Shown one piece after another: positions 1-6,547 of a DNA stretch of 9,101 nucleotides (the stretch's first letter is position 1; each line of letters starts with the position of its first letter). Under the pieces are notes generated by a model that was not told the DNA's origin, made no database searches, and saw only the letters and a list, made by a program, of their open reading frames with translations. Location of the stretch: assembly GCA_018267435.1 (NCBI GenBank), contig JAFDYM010000542.1:1-9101 (forward strand). Direction: 5' to 3'. The DNA comes from Bacteroidota bacterium (GTDB lineage Bacteria; Bacteroidota; Bacteroidia; Chitinophagales; LD1). The translations under genes and the position numbers were made by a program.

Positions 1-1397
1 ATCTGTCCTGAACTATACTTTGAATATTCATTCTCATCGTAAAGAAGAAACTCCTTTGCCTTAAACTCGATATAGTCCTCGTCCAAAATGTCGAATGCTA
101 TTTCATCTGAAAGGATAAGCGATAAATATTTTCCGAATAACTGAACTCTATCAGATTTTTTTAAAGTTGAAAACGCTTTGTTTAATCGCGTGTGAATTTG
201 ATTTGGCGTTAAAAATCCCTTGCCGCCTTGAAATCCACAGTAGTAATAGCTGTATGTCTTGGTTTCTTTTGGCCTTGGGAACCTATCAAAGAGGCTGTAC
301 GAAATTGCCATTACACGGCTAAAAGGTGGAACATACTTAGTAGAAAACTCTCCTTGTTGCTCATACCCACTAAGTGTTGAAGCTAATTTCCCAATGTATT
401 GTGTTTTGCCCGTTCCGTTTTTCCCAATAATGACTTTTATCCGGAATGGTAAGCTCTCCTTTTCAGAGAAATCAAATTTTATTTTGTGTTTTTCAATTGC
501 ACTTCCTATCAGAGTCGAAAATGTAAACTGAAACGTATTTTCCACTATAATGTCATTATAGACTCTTTTCCCTTCACGTAAGGCTTTCTGTGCTTCGCTA
601 CCTCGAAGCAAGGAGGTTTTAAAGCCACTCTCATGCTCAAAAAATTCAAGTATACCTCTATTGATTGCCACATCGTTTACTGCATCAAGGTAATAATCGG
701 CAGTCTCCTTATCAACATCCTCTCTAAGTCTCGCATAAAAGGAGTTTGATTGCCCCAAAGAGCAAAAATTTTTATCCAATGAAGTAAATGTTTCAGGCAG
801 GTCACCATTATTTTCTGCTTTGTTGTAAAACTTTGCCGCTCCTATATCAGCAAATTTCTTTTCCGATGAGTGGTAAACAATGTTGTATTGTGTCTTTAGT
901 CCATAATCATCCCACTTGTCCTTGGTAAAGACGAAACATGGGTATAGGTGGTAATCTTTTTTGAATTCTTCAGCCGAATAGAAGGGAATTTCTCTCCCCG
1001 TAAAAAGTATCTTATCATTCCTGAAAATTTCTCTTACGGTCTCAAGAATATTAACTCGCGAAATTGTGGAACGATAAGCACCCTTGTTTTTTATTTCAAA
1101 AGGGTTAAATTTTTTATCCCACTTAACTTTTAGAGTCTGACCATCTTTAGGATTTTCTGTAACTGTTCCTGTTGCATGGATTGCAAGAATGGAAACGCTT
1201 TCACCATCTTCTTTTCTTGTATAAGTGGTTTTGGCCGCTATACGAGAACCTACCTTTACGGAATTCACTCGTTCCAGATACTTGTCCTCAAAACCATTCT
1301 CCCAAATACCCTCGTCAATAAAGCGAGGCAACTGATTTTCAGGTTCACTTGTCCCCCAAGTAAATCCTACGCAATAATACTGGATACTCTTTGCCAT
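1..1397 (-). CDS. EVE/McrB-N-like domain fused to ABC/SMC-type P-loop ATPase (3' end outside window)
   Basis: An open frame runs from ATG at 1397 to the left edge, giving 465 residues with no stop. Residues 1 to about 135 resemble the EVE/PUA-like N-terminal module of McrB-type restriction proteins: RFIDEGIWENG (about 25-35), VKVGSRIA (about 47-54), AIHATGTVTEN followed by DGQTLKVKW, then YRSTISRV. In relatives this fold reads modified bases. Residues about 135-320 are unassigned and include FVFTKDKWDDYG. A Walker A, GKNGTGKT, is at 325-332 (nt 402-425). The last visible residues, SSGQ at 462-465, match the ABC-type signature (LSGGQ-like), so Walker B and the D/H loops lie beyond the edge. 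This is therefore an ABC/SMC/RecF-like ATPase, not the AAA+ GTPase of McrB. A role in restriction or phage defence is inferred from the domains and the nearby hsdR-like gene. The start is preceded by an A/T-rich leader with no clear ribosome site. The ATPase call is firm; the EVE-like call is from remembered family patterns. Confidence 0.85.
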   Translation of the reverse strand, partial: MAKSIQYYCVGFTWGTSEPENQLPRFIDEGIWENGFEDKYLERVNSVKVGSRIAAKTTYTRKEDGESVSILAIHATGTVTENPKDGQTLKVKWDKKFNPFEIKNKGAYRSTISRVNILETVREIFRNDKILFTGREIPFYSAEEFKKDYHLYPCFVFTKDKWDDYGLKTQYNIVYHSSEKKFADIGAAKFYNKAENNGDLPETFTSLDKNFCSLGQSNSFYARLREDVDKETADYYLDAVNDVAINRGILEFFEHESGFKTSLLRGSEAQKALREGKRVYNDIIVENTFQFTFSTLIGSAIEKHKIKFDFSEKESLPFRIKVIIGKNGTGKTQYIGKLASTLSGYEQQGEFSTKYVPPFSRVMAISYSLFDRFPRPKETKTYSYYYCGFQGGKGFLTPNQIHTRLNKAFSTLKKSDRVQLFGKYLSLILSDEIAFDILDEDYIEFKAKEFLLYDENEYSKYSSGQ

Positions 1398-1517
1398 ATT
1401 TTTCTAAGCTATCAAGATTACTAATATTAACTGAACTAAATTTAAAAACTTAACACTTGCAATTTGCTTCATAAGCGTGTTACTGTAAGATTTACAGACC
1501 TAACCAAACACAATTTA
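1398..1517. promoter_or_regulatory. Divergent intergenic region with small inverted repeat
   Basis: These 120 bp separate the ATPase gene (leftward) from the DUF488 remnant (rightward) and must hold both promoters. No box fits the Bacteroidota -33/-7 consensus (TTG and TAnnTTTG) cleanly enough to mark. A perfect small inverted repeat, CTGTAA-gat-TTACAG, lies at 1483-1497, about 20 bp before the DUF488 start. It could be an operator, but six-base arms are weak evidence. Confidence 0.4.
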
Positions 1518-1811
1518 ATGTCCACAAAAACTATTTATTCCATCGGCTATGGCAATCGGAAAATCGAAGACTTTATTTTACTACTTAAACGCTATGGCAT
1601 CAATACACTACTTGACATCAGGTCGAAACCGTTATCCCGTTTTCAACCTGCCTGCAACAAAGAAAAACCGCAAGAACATCTAAGGAATGAAGACATAGTA
1701 TACTTATTCATGGGCGGTGAATTAGGAGCTAAGCCGAAAGACCCAAAATATTACGTTAACGGCGTTGTAAGCTACCAAGCAATAAAGGATACGGGCAGAT
1801 TTAGCCAATGA
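1518..1811 (+). pseudogene. DUF488 family protein, truncated
   Basis: The frame encodes 97 residues from ATG at 1518. I chose this start over the in-frame upstream start at 1464 because the family begins almost at once (KTIYSIGYGNRKIEDFILLL), and because the upstream 18 codons show no family resemblance. DUF488 hallmarks visible are IYSIGYGNR, the DIRSKPLSRF block and GGELGAKPKDP. Similarity fades at about YQAIKDTGRF (nt 1775-1806), and a stop follows at 1809-1811. Typical members continue for several dozen residues to a conserved Cys...CHR motif, which is absent here. The tail is cut off exactly where a serine recombinase fragment begins in another frame, so the gene was broken by insertion or deletion. 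The biochemical role of DUF488 is not established. Whether the short product is still made is unknown. Confidence 0.8.
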
Positions 1812-2298
1812 GTTATTTATTCAACAGTTAAGTGAGTTCAATTTTCATGAGGAAGTATTGGAGTTATGCTTTCCATTGCTCAAGGAACGATTTAAGCAAG
1901 ATGATGGAAAGAGAGAAAAAGAGCGCAAGAGAATAGAAGATGAAATCGAAACTATCAAAAGGCGGCAAAGTTCTCTCAATGCTAAGTTCGTAGATGATTT
2001 GGTATCGGATAGAGACTACAATCAGATGAAAACGCAGTTAGAAGAGCGGTACAATAATTTAGTAATGCAACATGCTTCCTTGGGTAATGAAGGTAAAGAA
2101 TTAAGTAAGCAAATAAGTTTTGCGTTTAGCCTGTTATCTAACCTCTCCGGATATTATGAAAGTGCACGGTTAGAATTAAAGCAAAAACTAATCGGTTCGA
2201 TGTTTCCTGAAAATTTGACTTTTTCAGATAACAATTATCGAACCATTAAAATTAATGAGGCAATAGAGATAATACATAGGCGTATCAGCGGTTTCCAT

Positions 2299-2340
2299 AA
2301 AAAAAACAGGGGGCAAGAAGTTATTTCTAACGACTTGCCC
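2299..2340 (-). terminator. Rho-independent terminator, minus strand
   Basis: The hairpin has arms GGGCAAG (2311-2317) and CTTGCCC (2334-2340), plus an inner GTTA/TAAC stem (2320-2323 with 2328-2331), separated by a 2x2 mismatch and closed by a four-base loop. Read on the minus strand it is followed by CCTG and eight Ts (the A-run at 2299-2306). It lies 36 bp beyond the stop of the minus-strand gene ending at 2376, and immediately beyond the tRNA-like fragment. It may have belonged originally to that tRNA gene. On the plus strand there is no T-tract after the hairpin. Confidence 0.75.
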
Positions 2341-2344
2341 ACTT

Positions 2345-2369
2345 TGGCTCCCCGACCGAGGCTCGAATC
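2345..2369 (-). other. tRNA 3'-end fragment (probable attachment-site scar)
   Basis: On the minus strand the text reads GA-TTCGAGC-CTCGG-TCGGGGA-G-CCA. That fits a tRNA T-loop (TTCRANY), the 3' half of the T-stem, the 3' half of the acceptor stem, a discriminator G and an encoded CCA. The bases before the T-loop (TAA GA) do not pair with CTCGG, and no tRNA 5' portion follows to the right, so only the 3' end is present. Such fragments are the usual residue of integration into the 3' part of a tRNA gene. The adjacent recombinase fragment and terminator fit that reading. Which tRNA it came from cannot be told. A chance match cannot be excluded for 25 bases. Confidence 0.5.
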
Positions 2370-2375
2370 TTAAAT

Positions 2376-2720
2376 TCATAAAACGGTTATTGAACGTCGA
2401 TTCTTATTGTAATATTGGTTCAATCCATGTAGTATACCCTGAACAGCCTTATCTATTCCATCTTCATTATCCACTTGCAGCGAGGTAAACTCCGGATATA
2501 TTCCTGCGTTTATGTTTTGATACTTGTAGGCGTAGGAGAACTTGACTTGGGGACTATCATTGCCCTCGGCTTTTATAAAAGTTACTGTTGGACGATACTG
2601 ATAGATAGTCAAACTTTCCTTGCGTATAGTTGACAACAGTAGTACCGATAGCTCAAGTGAGCGCAGCAAGGCTTCGCTTTCCTCTTGGGCCCTGGGAGAA
2701 TTGATAAAGATCGTTTCCAT
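2376..2720 (-). CDS. Hypothetical protein, about 115 aa
   Basis: I do not recognise this protein. The preferred start is ATG at 2720 (METIFINSPRAQEE). It is preceded by an A-rich leader, AAAACAATCAAACAAAAC, very like the AAAACAATAACAACAAAC in front of the LprI-like gene, which suggests shared translation signals. Earlier in-frame starts exist at 2753 (ATG) and 2762 (TTG). No signal peptide or membrane segment is visible. The first third looks helical (EESEALLRSLELSVLLLSTIRKE), followed by alternating strands (LTIYQYRPTVTFIKAEG, QVKFSYAYKYQN) and a helical, basic end (KAVQGILHGLNQYYNKNRR). This suggests a small soluble alpha/beta protein. It is downstream of the LprI-like gene in the same direction, 117 bp away, with an inverted repeat between, and is followed by the terminator at 2299-2340. 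Confidence 0.65.
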   Translation of the reverse strand: METIFINSPRAQEESEALLRSLELSVLLLSTIRKESLTIYQYRPTVTFIKAEGNDSPQVKFSYAYKYQNINAGIYPEFTSLQVDNEDGIDKAVQGILHGLNQYYNKNRRSITVL

Positions 2721-2769
2721 GTTTTGTTTGATTGTTTTAGTTGAATAATTCATTTTTAACAAGGGTGGC

Positions 2770-2825
2770 GGTTTAATAAATTTATCACAGGTTGAACACT
2801 GTACCTTTAATAAATTTATTAAACC
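2770..2825. repeat. 16-bp inverted repeat with an 18-bp AT palindrome
   Basis: Arms GGTTTAATAAATTTAT (2770-2785) and its exact complement (2810-2825) flank a 24-bp centre. The right arm sits in a perfect 18-bp palindrome, TTTAATAAATTTATTAAA (2806-2823). The element fills the gap between the LprI-like gene and the hypothetical protein. It could be an operator for the latter or an mRNA processing/termination hairpin for the former. A near copy of the palindrome occurs at 8286-8301. Confidence 0.7.
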
Positions 2826-2837
2826 CCAGTACTCCTT

Positions 2838-3272
2838 TTAGTCTTGCGTTAAGTTATACAGCTCAGGGAACCTACGCTTCAGGACATCGATCTTTTCAGA
2901 GACCATGATCTGTTTGTACATGGTTCCCTCCATGCTGCCGTAATAATTTTCCAGGAACCTATACTGCGCCTTTTTATATGCTTCCCAAGCAGTTTGCGAT
3001 GACTGCAAGTTTATTCGGTTGGCACCTTCCATTTGGCTATAAAGCAGTTCATACGTATCATGCAGCTGCTTCTCCCATGCATCAAGGGCCTCTACTAGAC
3101 AGGCCACCACGCCGTTGTTGGTGCTGCCTTTTTGCTTGATACATTGTTCGAGGGTTTCGTCTATCCATTTACCGTCGCTTTGGTAAGTCGTTGAGTCGCC
3201 GTAAGTATCCGTCTGACTATATGCAGCTATCGTTTGCACTATCATCCATGTTATCAGCACTATCTTTTTCAT
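2838..3272 (-). CDS. LprI/DUF1311-like secreted protein
   Basis: The start is ATG at 3272, giving 144 residues, because MKKIVLITWMIVQTIAAYSQ is a clear signal peptide. The open frame extends upstream to 3386, but those residues have no signal-peptide or family character. The mature part follows the lysozyme-inhibitor LprI-N/DUF1311 pattern: a Cys pair (C44, C58), EALDAWEKQLHDTYELLYSQM, then LQSSQTAWEAYKKAQ and a GSMEGTMY...KIDVLKRRFPEL end. The family usually has a second Cys pair, in the segment after the AW motif and before the final helix; both are absent here. Characterised relatives act in the periplasm, some as lysozyme inhibitors; for this protein that role is only inferred. It is followed in the same direction by a small hypothetical gene. 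Its upstream region is packed with ACTAT pentamers. Confidence 0.75.
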   Translation of the reverse strand: MKKIVLITWMIVQTIAAYSQTDTYGDSTTYQSDGKWIDETLEQCIKQKGSTNNGVVACLVEALDAWEKQLHDTYELLYSQMEGANRINLQSSQTAWEAYKKAQYRFLENYYGSMEGTMYKQIMVSEKIDVLKRRFPELYNLTQD

Positions 3273-3538
3273 GTTTGTTGTTATTGTTTTATTAAAGGTT
3301 CTGAAAAGGTTTATGGTTTGTTGCAGATAGTGCATTATACAGTATGCACCACTATCGCGTAGACTATGCATGGTTAACCTTTGCACTATCCGCGCTTATG
3401 GGTTGACTATCATCAACACTATATACACTATCTTTTTTCAATCGTTCCTTGTTTTAGCTCTATTGAATAAGGTTCCTCTAGCCTGCGATAACCTTCGCTA
3501 TACTTACTGCATAGTACCAGCATAGTTATCTTGACTAT
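3211..3538. repeat. ACTAT/ATAGT pentamer cluster upstream of the LprI-like gene
   Basis: Thirteen copies of ACTAT or its complement lie in this stretch, starting at 3216, 3238, 3259, 3327, 3351, 3363, 3385, 3406, 3418, 3427, 3511, 3522 and 3534. Under one copy would be expected by chance. Most read ACTAT on the plus strand. Longer shared words include TTGACTAT (3403, 3531) and TTTGCACTATC (3233, 3380). The leftmost copies fall in the signal-peptide codons of the LprI-like gene; the rest fill the gene-free gap 3273-3589. No gene, tRNA or terminator is seen in that gap. Its function is unknown; repeated regulator sites or a degenerate repeat expansion would both fit. Confidence 0.7.
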
Positions 3539-3589
3539 ATCCGTTTGCTCTACTGCTGTGGATTTATCACGTTGCATGCCATGATTCCT

Positions 3590-6529
3590 TTATTGAATGA
3601 TTACCCGTACGCATTTGCTTTGACCTGCCGTTGACAACCTTAGCAGATACACACCTTTCGGCATAGTTGGTAGGCTATATTGTATTTTGCCATTATTGTT
3701 CAAAAGGTTCATGGTATCTATTACAGCTACTTCCTGTCCCAACATGTCCCATATCGACAGGCTTGCATTTTCGCTATCGGCCATGGAATACTCGATGGTC
3801 AGTTTATCGTGTGCAGGGTTTGGATAAGCAAGCAGCGACATGCCATGGCTCTTGGGCTTTATCTCGCTCAACCCTGTCGGCGTAGCCGGCAGGTTCGCTG
3901 TAGGGTTTGCTTCGACTGTCAGGTTCTCGTTGACTTTCATACCGCGCAATACCAGGCCCATTTCAGGCTTGCCGAACAGCAAGCCTGTTACAGGGGTATA
4001 TTGCCCGCCGTAAAGTTCATGGTCGATGGTATCCTGTTCCTGTGATAGGGTATAGAGCGTATTGTCCTTTGCCAGCAGCATGTCCATATCCCAAAAGAAA
4101 ATGGATGTATCCCCGGCTATCTCCGTGCTGAAATCGATGCTTTGCCAATTACTACTGCTGTTCAGGTCTTTCAAAATAATGTTGACCTCGCCCGCATCGG
4201 GTTCCCCGTTTTCGGAATAGATGTCCGTACTATGGTACGATACAGCCGCAAAGCCCATATCGCTGATAGATACCTTCGGCAGCCTTATGTTTGACAGGGA
4301 ATCGCTGTACTCAAAATAGTTGGCCTCGTCCCATTCTCCGTTGTAATAAACCTCTGCCTTGATGCTGTTCGTTTCTTCGCCATCTTCCGTGTAGAGCGTG
4401 CTGGTATAGGCGATGGCTCCATAATCCCCGTTGAAGTCCATGCTGAGTTCGTTATACACCTCGTCGCCATTGTCATCGGCCAGCACCTCGTTTCCGCTCC
4501 ACGCTTCGCCATCATAATAGCTGACTACGACTTGATTGCCGCCTATGGAATCATCCCCGTCGCTATCCGCTATCCATGCCGCAATGGCATGGATAGAATC
4601 TATAAAGCATACCTGCACCGCATAGTTATTGCCGGCCATGTCATTAATAATATCGGGGCTTGACTGGTACCAGATACCGTTGCTGCTTTTCAGTTCCGTA
4701 TACCATATGTCGGTATTGCCTACCGTATCTTCTGCCAGCCATGTCAATAGTGCTATGCCTGAGTCGCTGATGGCGATGCCCGGCATGGAAGCGGGTAAGT
4801 CCAAGCCATCGGCCCCATATACCTTGCTTTTGTTGACAATGGCATTGCTTATAGGGTCATATACAGCATACCATACTTCCAGGTTATCGAAGATGCTGTC
4901 GAGGTCATAGTTGTCATCCACCAGGTCTATATCCAAGCTGCCCTGTGTCCAAACGATGATGGCAGTCCCGTCCGTCGCTATGGCCACCTTTGGTGATTCG
5001 AGGAACACACCGCTGCTGTTTACCTCTACAGGTTGCGAAAACCTGTTCAGGTTGGTATCAAGTACAGAATATAGCAAACGGGCGCTCATGGAATCGCTTT
5101 CTATCCATGCCACACCCAGCATGCCGCCCCTGTTGCCAAAGGCAGGCTGTGGATTGTAGTCTGGTATATCAAAAAACGCGCTGCTATCGGTTTCATCGGA
5201 ACGGGAATTGAGGTTGTAGGTTATTTTAAGCCCTGGGCCTAATAAAGTGTCCAAGCCATCCGGTAAACCGTCACCGAAAGGCATGGGCTGGTCGTTGTTG
5301 TCCCGCGGCCATATGATGCCGTCCGCAATCTCGTTGTTGGCCTCGCACCAATTGCCGGAACCGCACAGCTTCTTTTTAAGCCAGCCTACGGCACCTGTAA
5401 GGGTAACCTTGCCGCTTATCTGTAGATCGCCGCCAAGAGCAAGCTGTGACTCAAAACCGGGTACTGTCTTGAAGGCGTAGCTGGCACCGATCCTTCCGGT
5501 GGCTGTCAAGGCAGCCCTGATACCTGCGATGTGCTTATTGACCAAGCTGCCTGTTACCCTGACGGTCCCGTCGATGCGGGCACCGATAGCCGCATTGCTC
5601 CAACCGCCGTTGGGGCCTTCCACAAAGCCAAAGCCACCGTTGTTGTCCATGCCGATGTAAAGGTCGCTGGAGATCCCGCCGTCCACGCTGATGCCTGCAC
5701 CTACTTCGATCTTGCCCGGCTGGATCATGGGAAGGGGTAGGGTAAACTCCGGCATGTCATAGCTGAAGAGCCTGCGCGAATCGCTGATGTGGCCTTCGAT
5801 GACCGGGTTGAGGTCATTATCAATAGTGATGGCAAGGTTGCCATTACCCGTCAGGTCTATTTCGCCTTCGCAACCGGTCAGGCCGAATGCATCGAGGCTA
5901 TACTGTATGCTATTGTCGTTACCCGATATTGTCCCACCTGACAAATCATACTCGCGTTTCAAGACCAGTGCCGCGCCGCTCAAGCCAAACTTCCTGCCGC
6001 CCAGGCCTACGATGGATCCATCGACTTCGCCCGATGAATCGGGGAAGCTGATGGTATATTCCATATAGGCTATGCCTTGTGCACCGATGCTGTCTACCGT
6101 GATTTCAATATAATCGCTGTTCAGCGATTCTGGTCCAGGTTTTATGCTGAACCCATAGCGGTCGGAGTTGTCCAGCCAATCTCCGTTGCTGTCATAGAAG
6201 CGGGCTTCCAGCGAAACTGCTTCGCTGTCGAGTCCGCCCATGTCCATGGTGTCTACCCAATCCATACCATCGGCTTCGGCTAGGACAGAATCAAGCACTT
6301 CGTCGTCCTCGTCCAAAACACATAGCCATACAACATCGGTATTAGGGGGCGCGTTGTTGATGATGAGTATGTTCTCAAAGCCATCGATCCCTTGCACGAA
6401 GATGGGGTCGCTGACAGGTATGGATGAAGTAATGTCGCCTGTCTGTGCGGAGGCTGTCATGCAGATACAGGCGGTGCAGCAAGCAAAGAGCATTGCTTTA
6501 ATGTTAAAGCGTGATAGAAAAGTCTTCAT
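3590..6529 (-). CDS. Large secreted beta-rich protein with T9SS type A sorting domain
   Basis: This 979-residue protein starts with a signal peptide (about 1-28, hydrophobic core then ASA-Q). Residues about 140-395 are glycine-rich and strand-rich (GGISSDLYIGMDNNGGFG, DGTVRVTGSLVNKHIAGIRA, LQISGKVTLTGAVGWL), suggesting a beta-helix or repeat sheet. From about 465 to 770 a motif recurs about every 55-70 residues: KVAIATDGTAIIVWTQ, GIAISDSGIALLTWLA, VQVCFIDSIHAIAAWIA, LSMDFNGDYGAIAYTS, KVSISDMGFAAVSYHS. Each is followed by a strand such as VWYAVYD, which is the look of beta-propeller blades. The end (about 900-979: YPNPAHDKLTIEY, LSIWDMLGQEV, MPKGVYLLRL, KCVRVIIQ) is a T9SS type A sorting domain, cleaved when the protein is delivered to the cell surface or medium. 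It lies 18 bp after the collagen-like gene, so the two are probably cotranscribed. No catalytic motif is seen; an adhesive or structural role is inferred. Confidence 0.9.
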   Translation of the reverse strand: MKTFLSRFNIKAMLFACCTACICMTASAQTGDITSSIPVSDPIFVQGIDGFENILIINNAPPNTDVVWLCVLDEDDEVLDSVLAEADGMDWVDTMDMGGLDSEAVSLEARFYDSNGDWLDNSDRYGFSIKPGPESLNSDYIEITVDSIGAQGIAYMEYTISFPDSSGEVDGSIVGLGGRKFGLSGAALVLKREYDLSGGTISGNDNSIQYSLDAFGLTGCEGEIDLTGNGNLAITIDNDLNPVIEGHISDSRRLFSYDMPEFTLPLPMIQPGKIEVGAGISVDGGISSDLYIGMDNNGGFGFVEGPNGGWSNAAIGARIDGTVRVTGSLVNKHIAGIRAALTATGRIGASYAFKTVPGFESQLALGGDLQISGKVTLTGAVGWLKKKLCGSGNWCEANNEIADGIIWPRDNNDQPMPFGDGLPDGLDTLLGPGLKITYNLNSRSDETDSSAFFDIPDYNPQPAFGNRGGMLGVAWIESDSMSARLLYSVLDTNLNRFSQPVEVNSSGVFLESPKVAIATDGTAIIVWTQGSLDIDLVDDNYDLDSIFDNLEVWYAVYDPISNAIVNKSKVYGADGLDLPASMPGIAISDSGIALLTWLAEDTVGNTDIWYTELKSSNGIWYQSSPDIINDMAGNNYAVQVCFIDSIHAIAAWIADSDGDDSIGGNQVVVSYYDGEAWSGNEVLADDNGDEVYNELSMDFNGDYGAIAYTSTLYTEDGEETNSIKAEVYYNGEWDEANYFEYSDSLSNIRLPKVSISDMGFAAVSYHSTDIYSENGEPDAGEVNIILKDLNSSSNWQSIDFSTEIAGDTSIFFWDMDMLLAKDNTLYTLSQEQDTIDHELYGGQYTPVTGLLFGKPEMGLVLRGMKVNENLTVEANPTANLPATPTGLSEIKPKSHGMSLLAYPNPAHDKLTIEYSMADSENASLSIWDMLGQEVAVIDTMNLLNNNGKIQYSLPTMPKGVYLLRLSTAGQSKCVRVIIQ

Positions 6530-6547
6530 GGTATAGGGTTTAGGGGC

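Larger units (their letters stand above)
1797..2373 (+). pseudogene. Serine recombinase, C-terminal fragment only
   Basis: The frame is open from 1786 to the stop at 2371-2373, and similarity begins near LANELFIQQL, before any start codon (the first in-frame ATG lies well inside, at 1864). The text matches the C-terminal third of Bacteroidota site-specific serine recombinases (resolvase/invertase superfamily). It shows a post-zinc-ribbon segment, a long charged coiled coil (FKQDDGKREKERKRIEDEIE to about LEERYNNLVMQ), then LSGYYESARLELKQKLIGSMFPE and FSDNNYRTIKINEAI. The catalytic serine domain, recombinase domain and zinc ribbon are all missing, so it cannot be active. The last 20 or so codons (from GQEVIS to LAPRPRLES) are not recombinase: they read through a hairpin and the antisense of a tRNA end. 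The fragment lies against a truncated DUF488 gene, so the two share a deletion or rearrangement junction near 1797-1806. Confidence 0.85.

Noticed and set aside
259..531. Plus-strand frames at 259-531, 948-1133 and 1176-1424
   Set aside because: All are antisense to the continuous ATPase frame, which carries the Walker A.
3667..6536. Numerous plus-strand frames of 68-121 residues and one extra minus frame at 4285-4515
   Set aside because: They overlap the 979-residue T9SS protein in other frames and have no family-like pattern.
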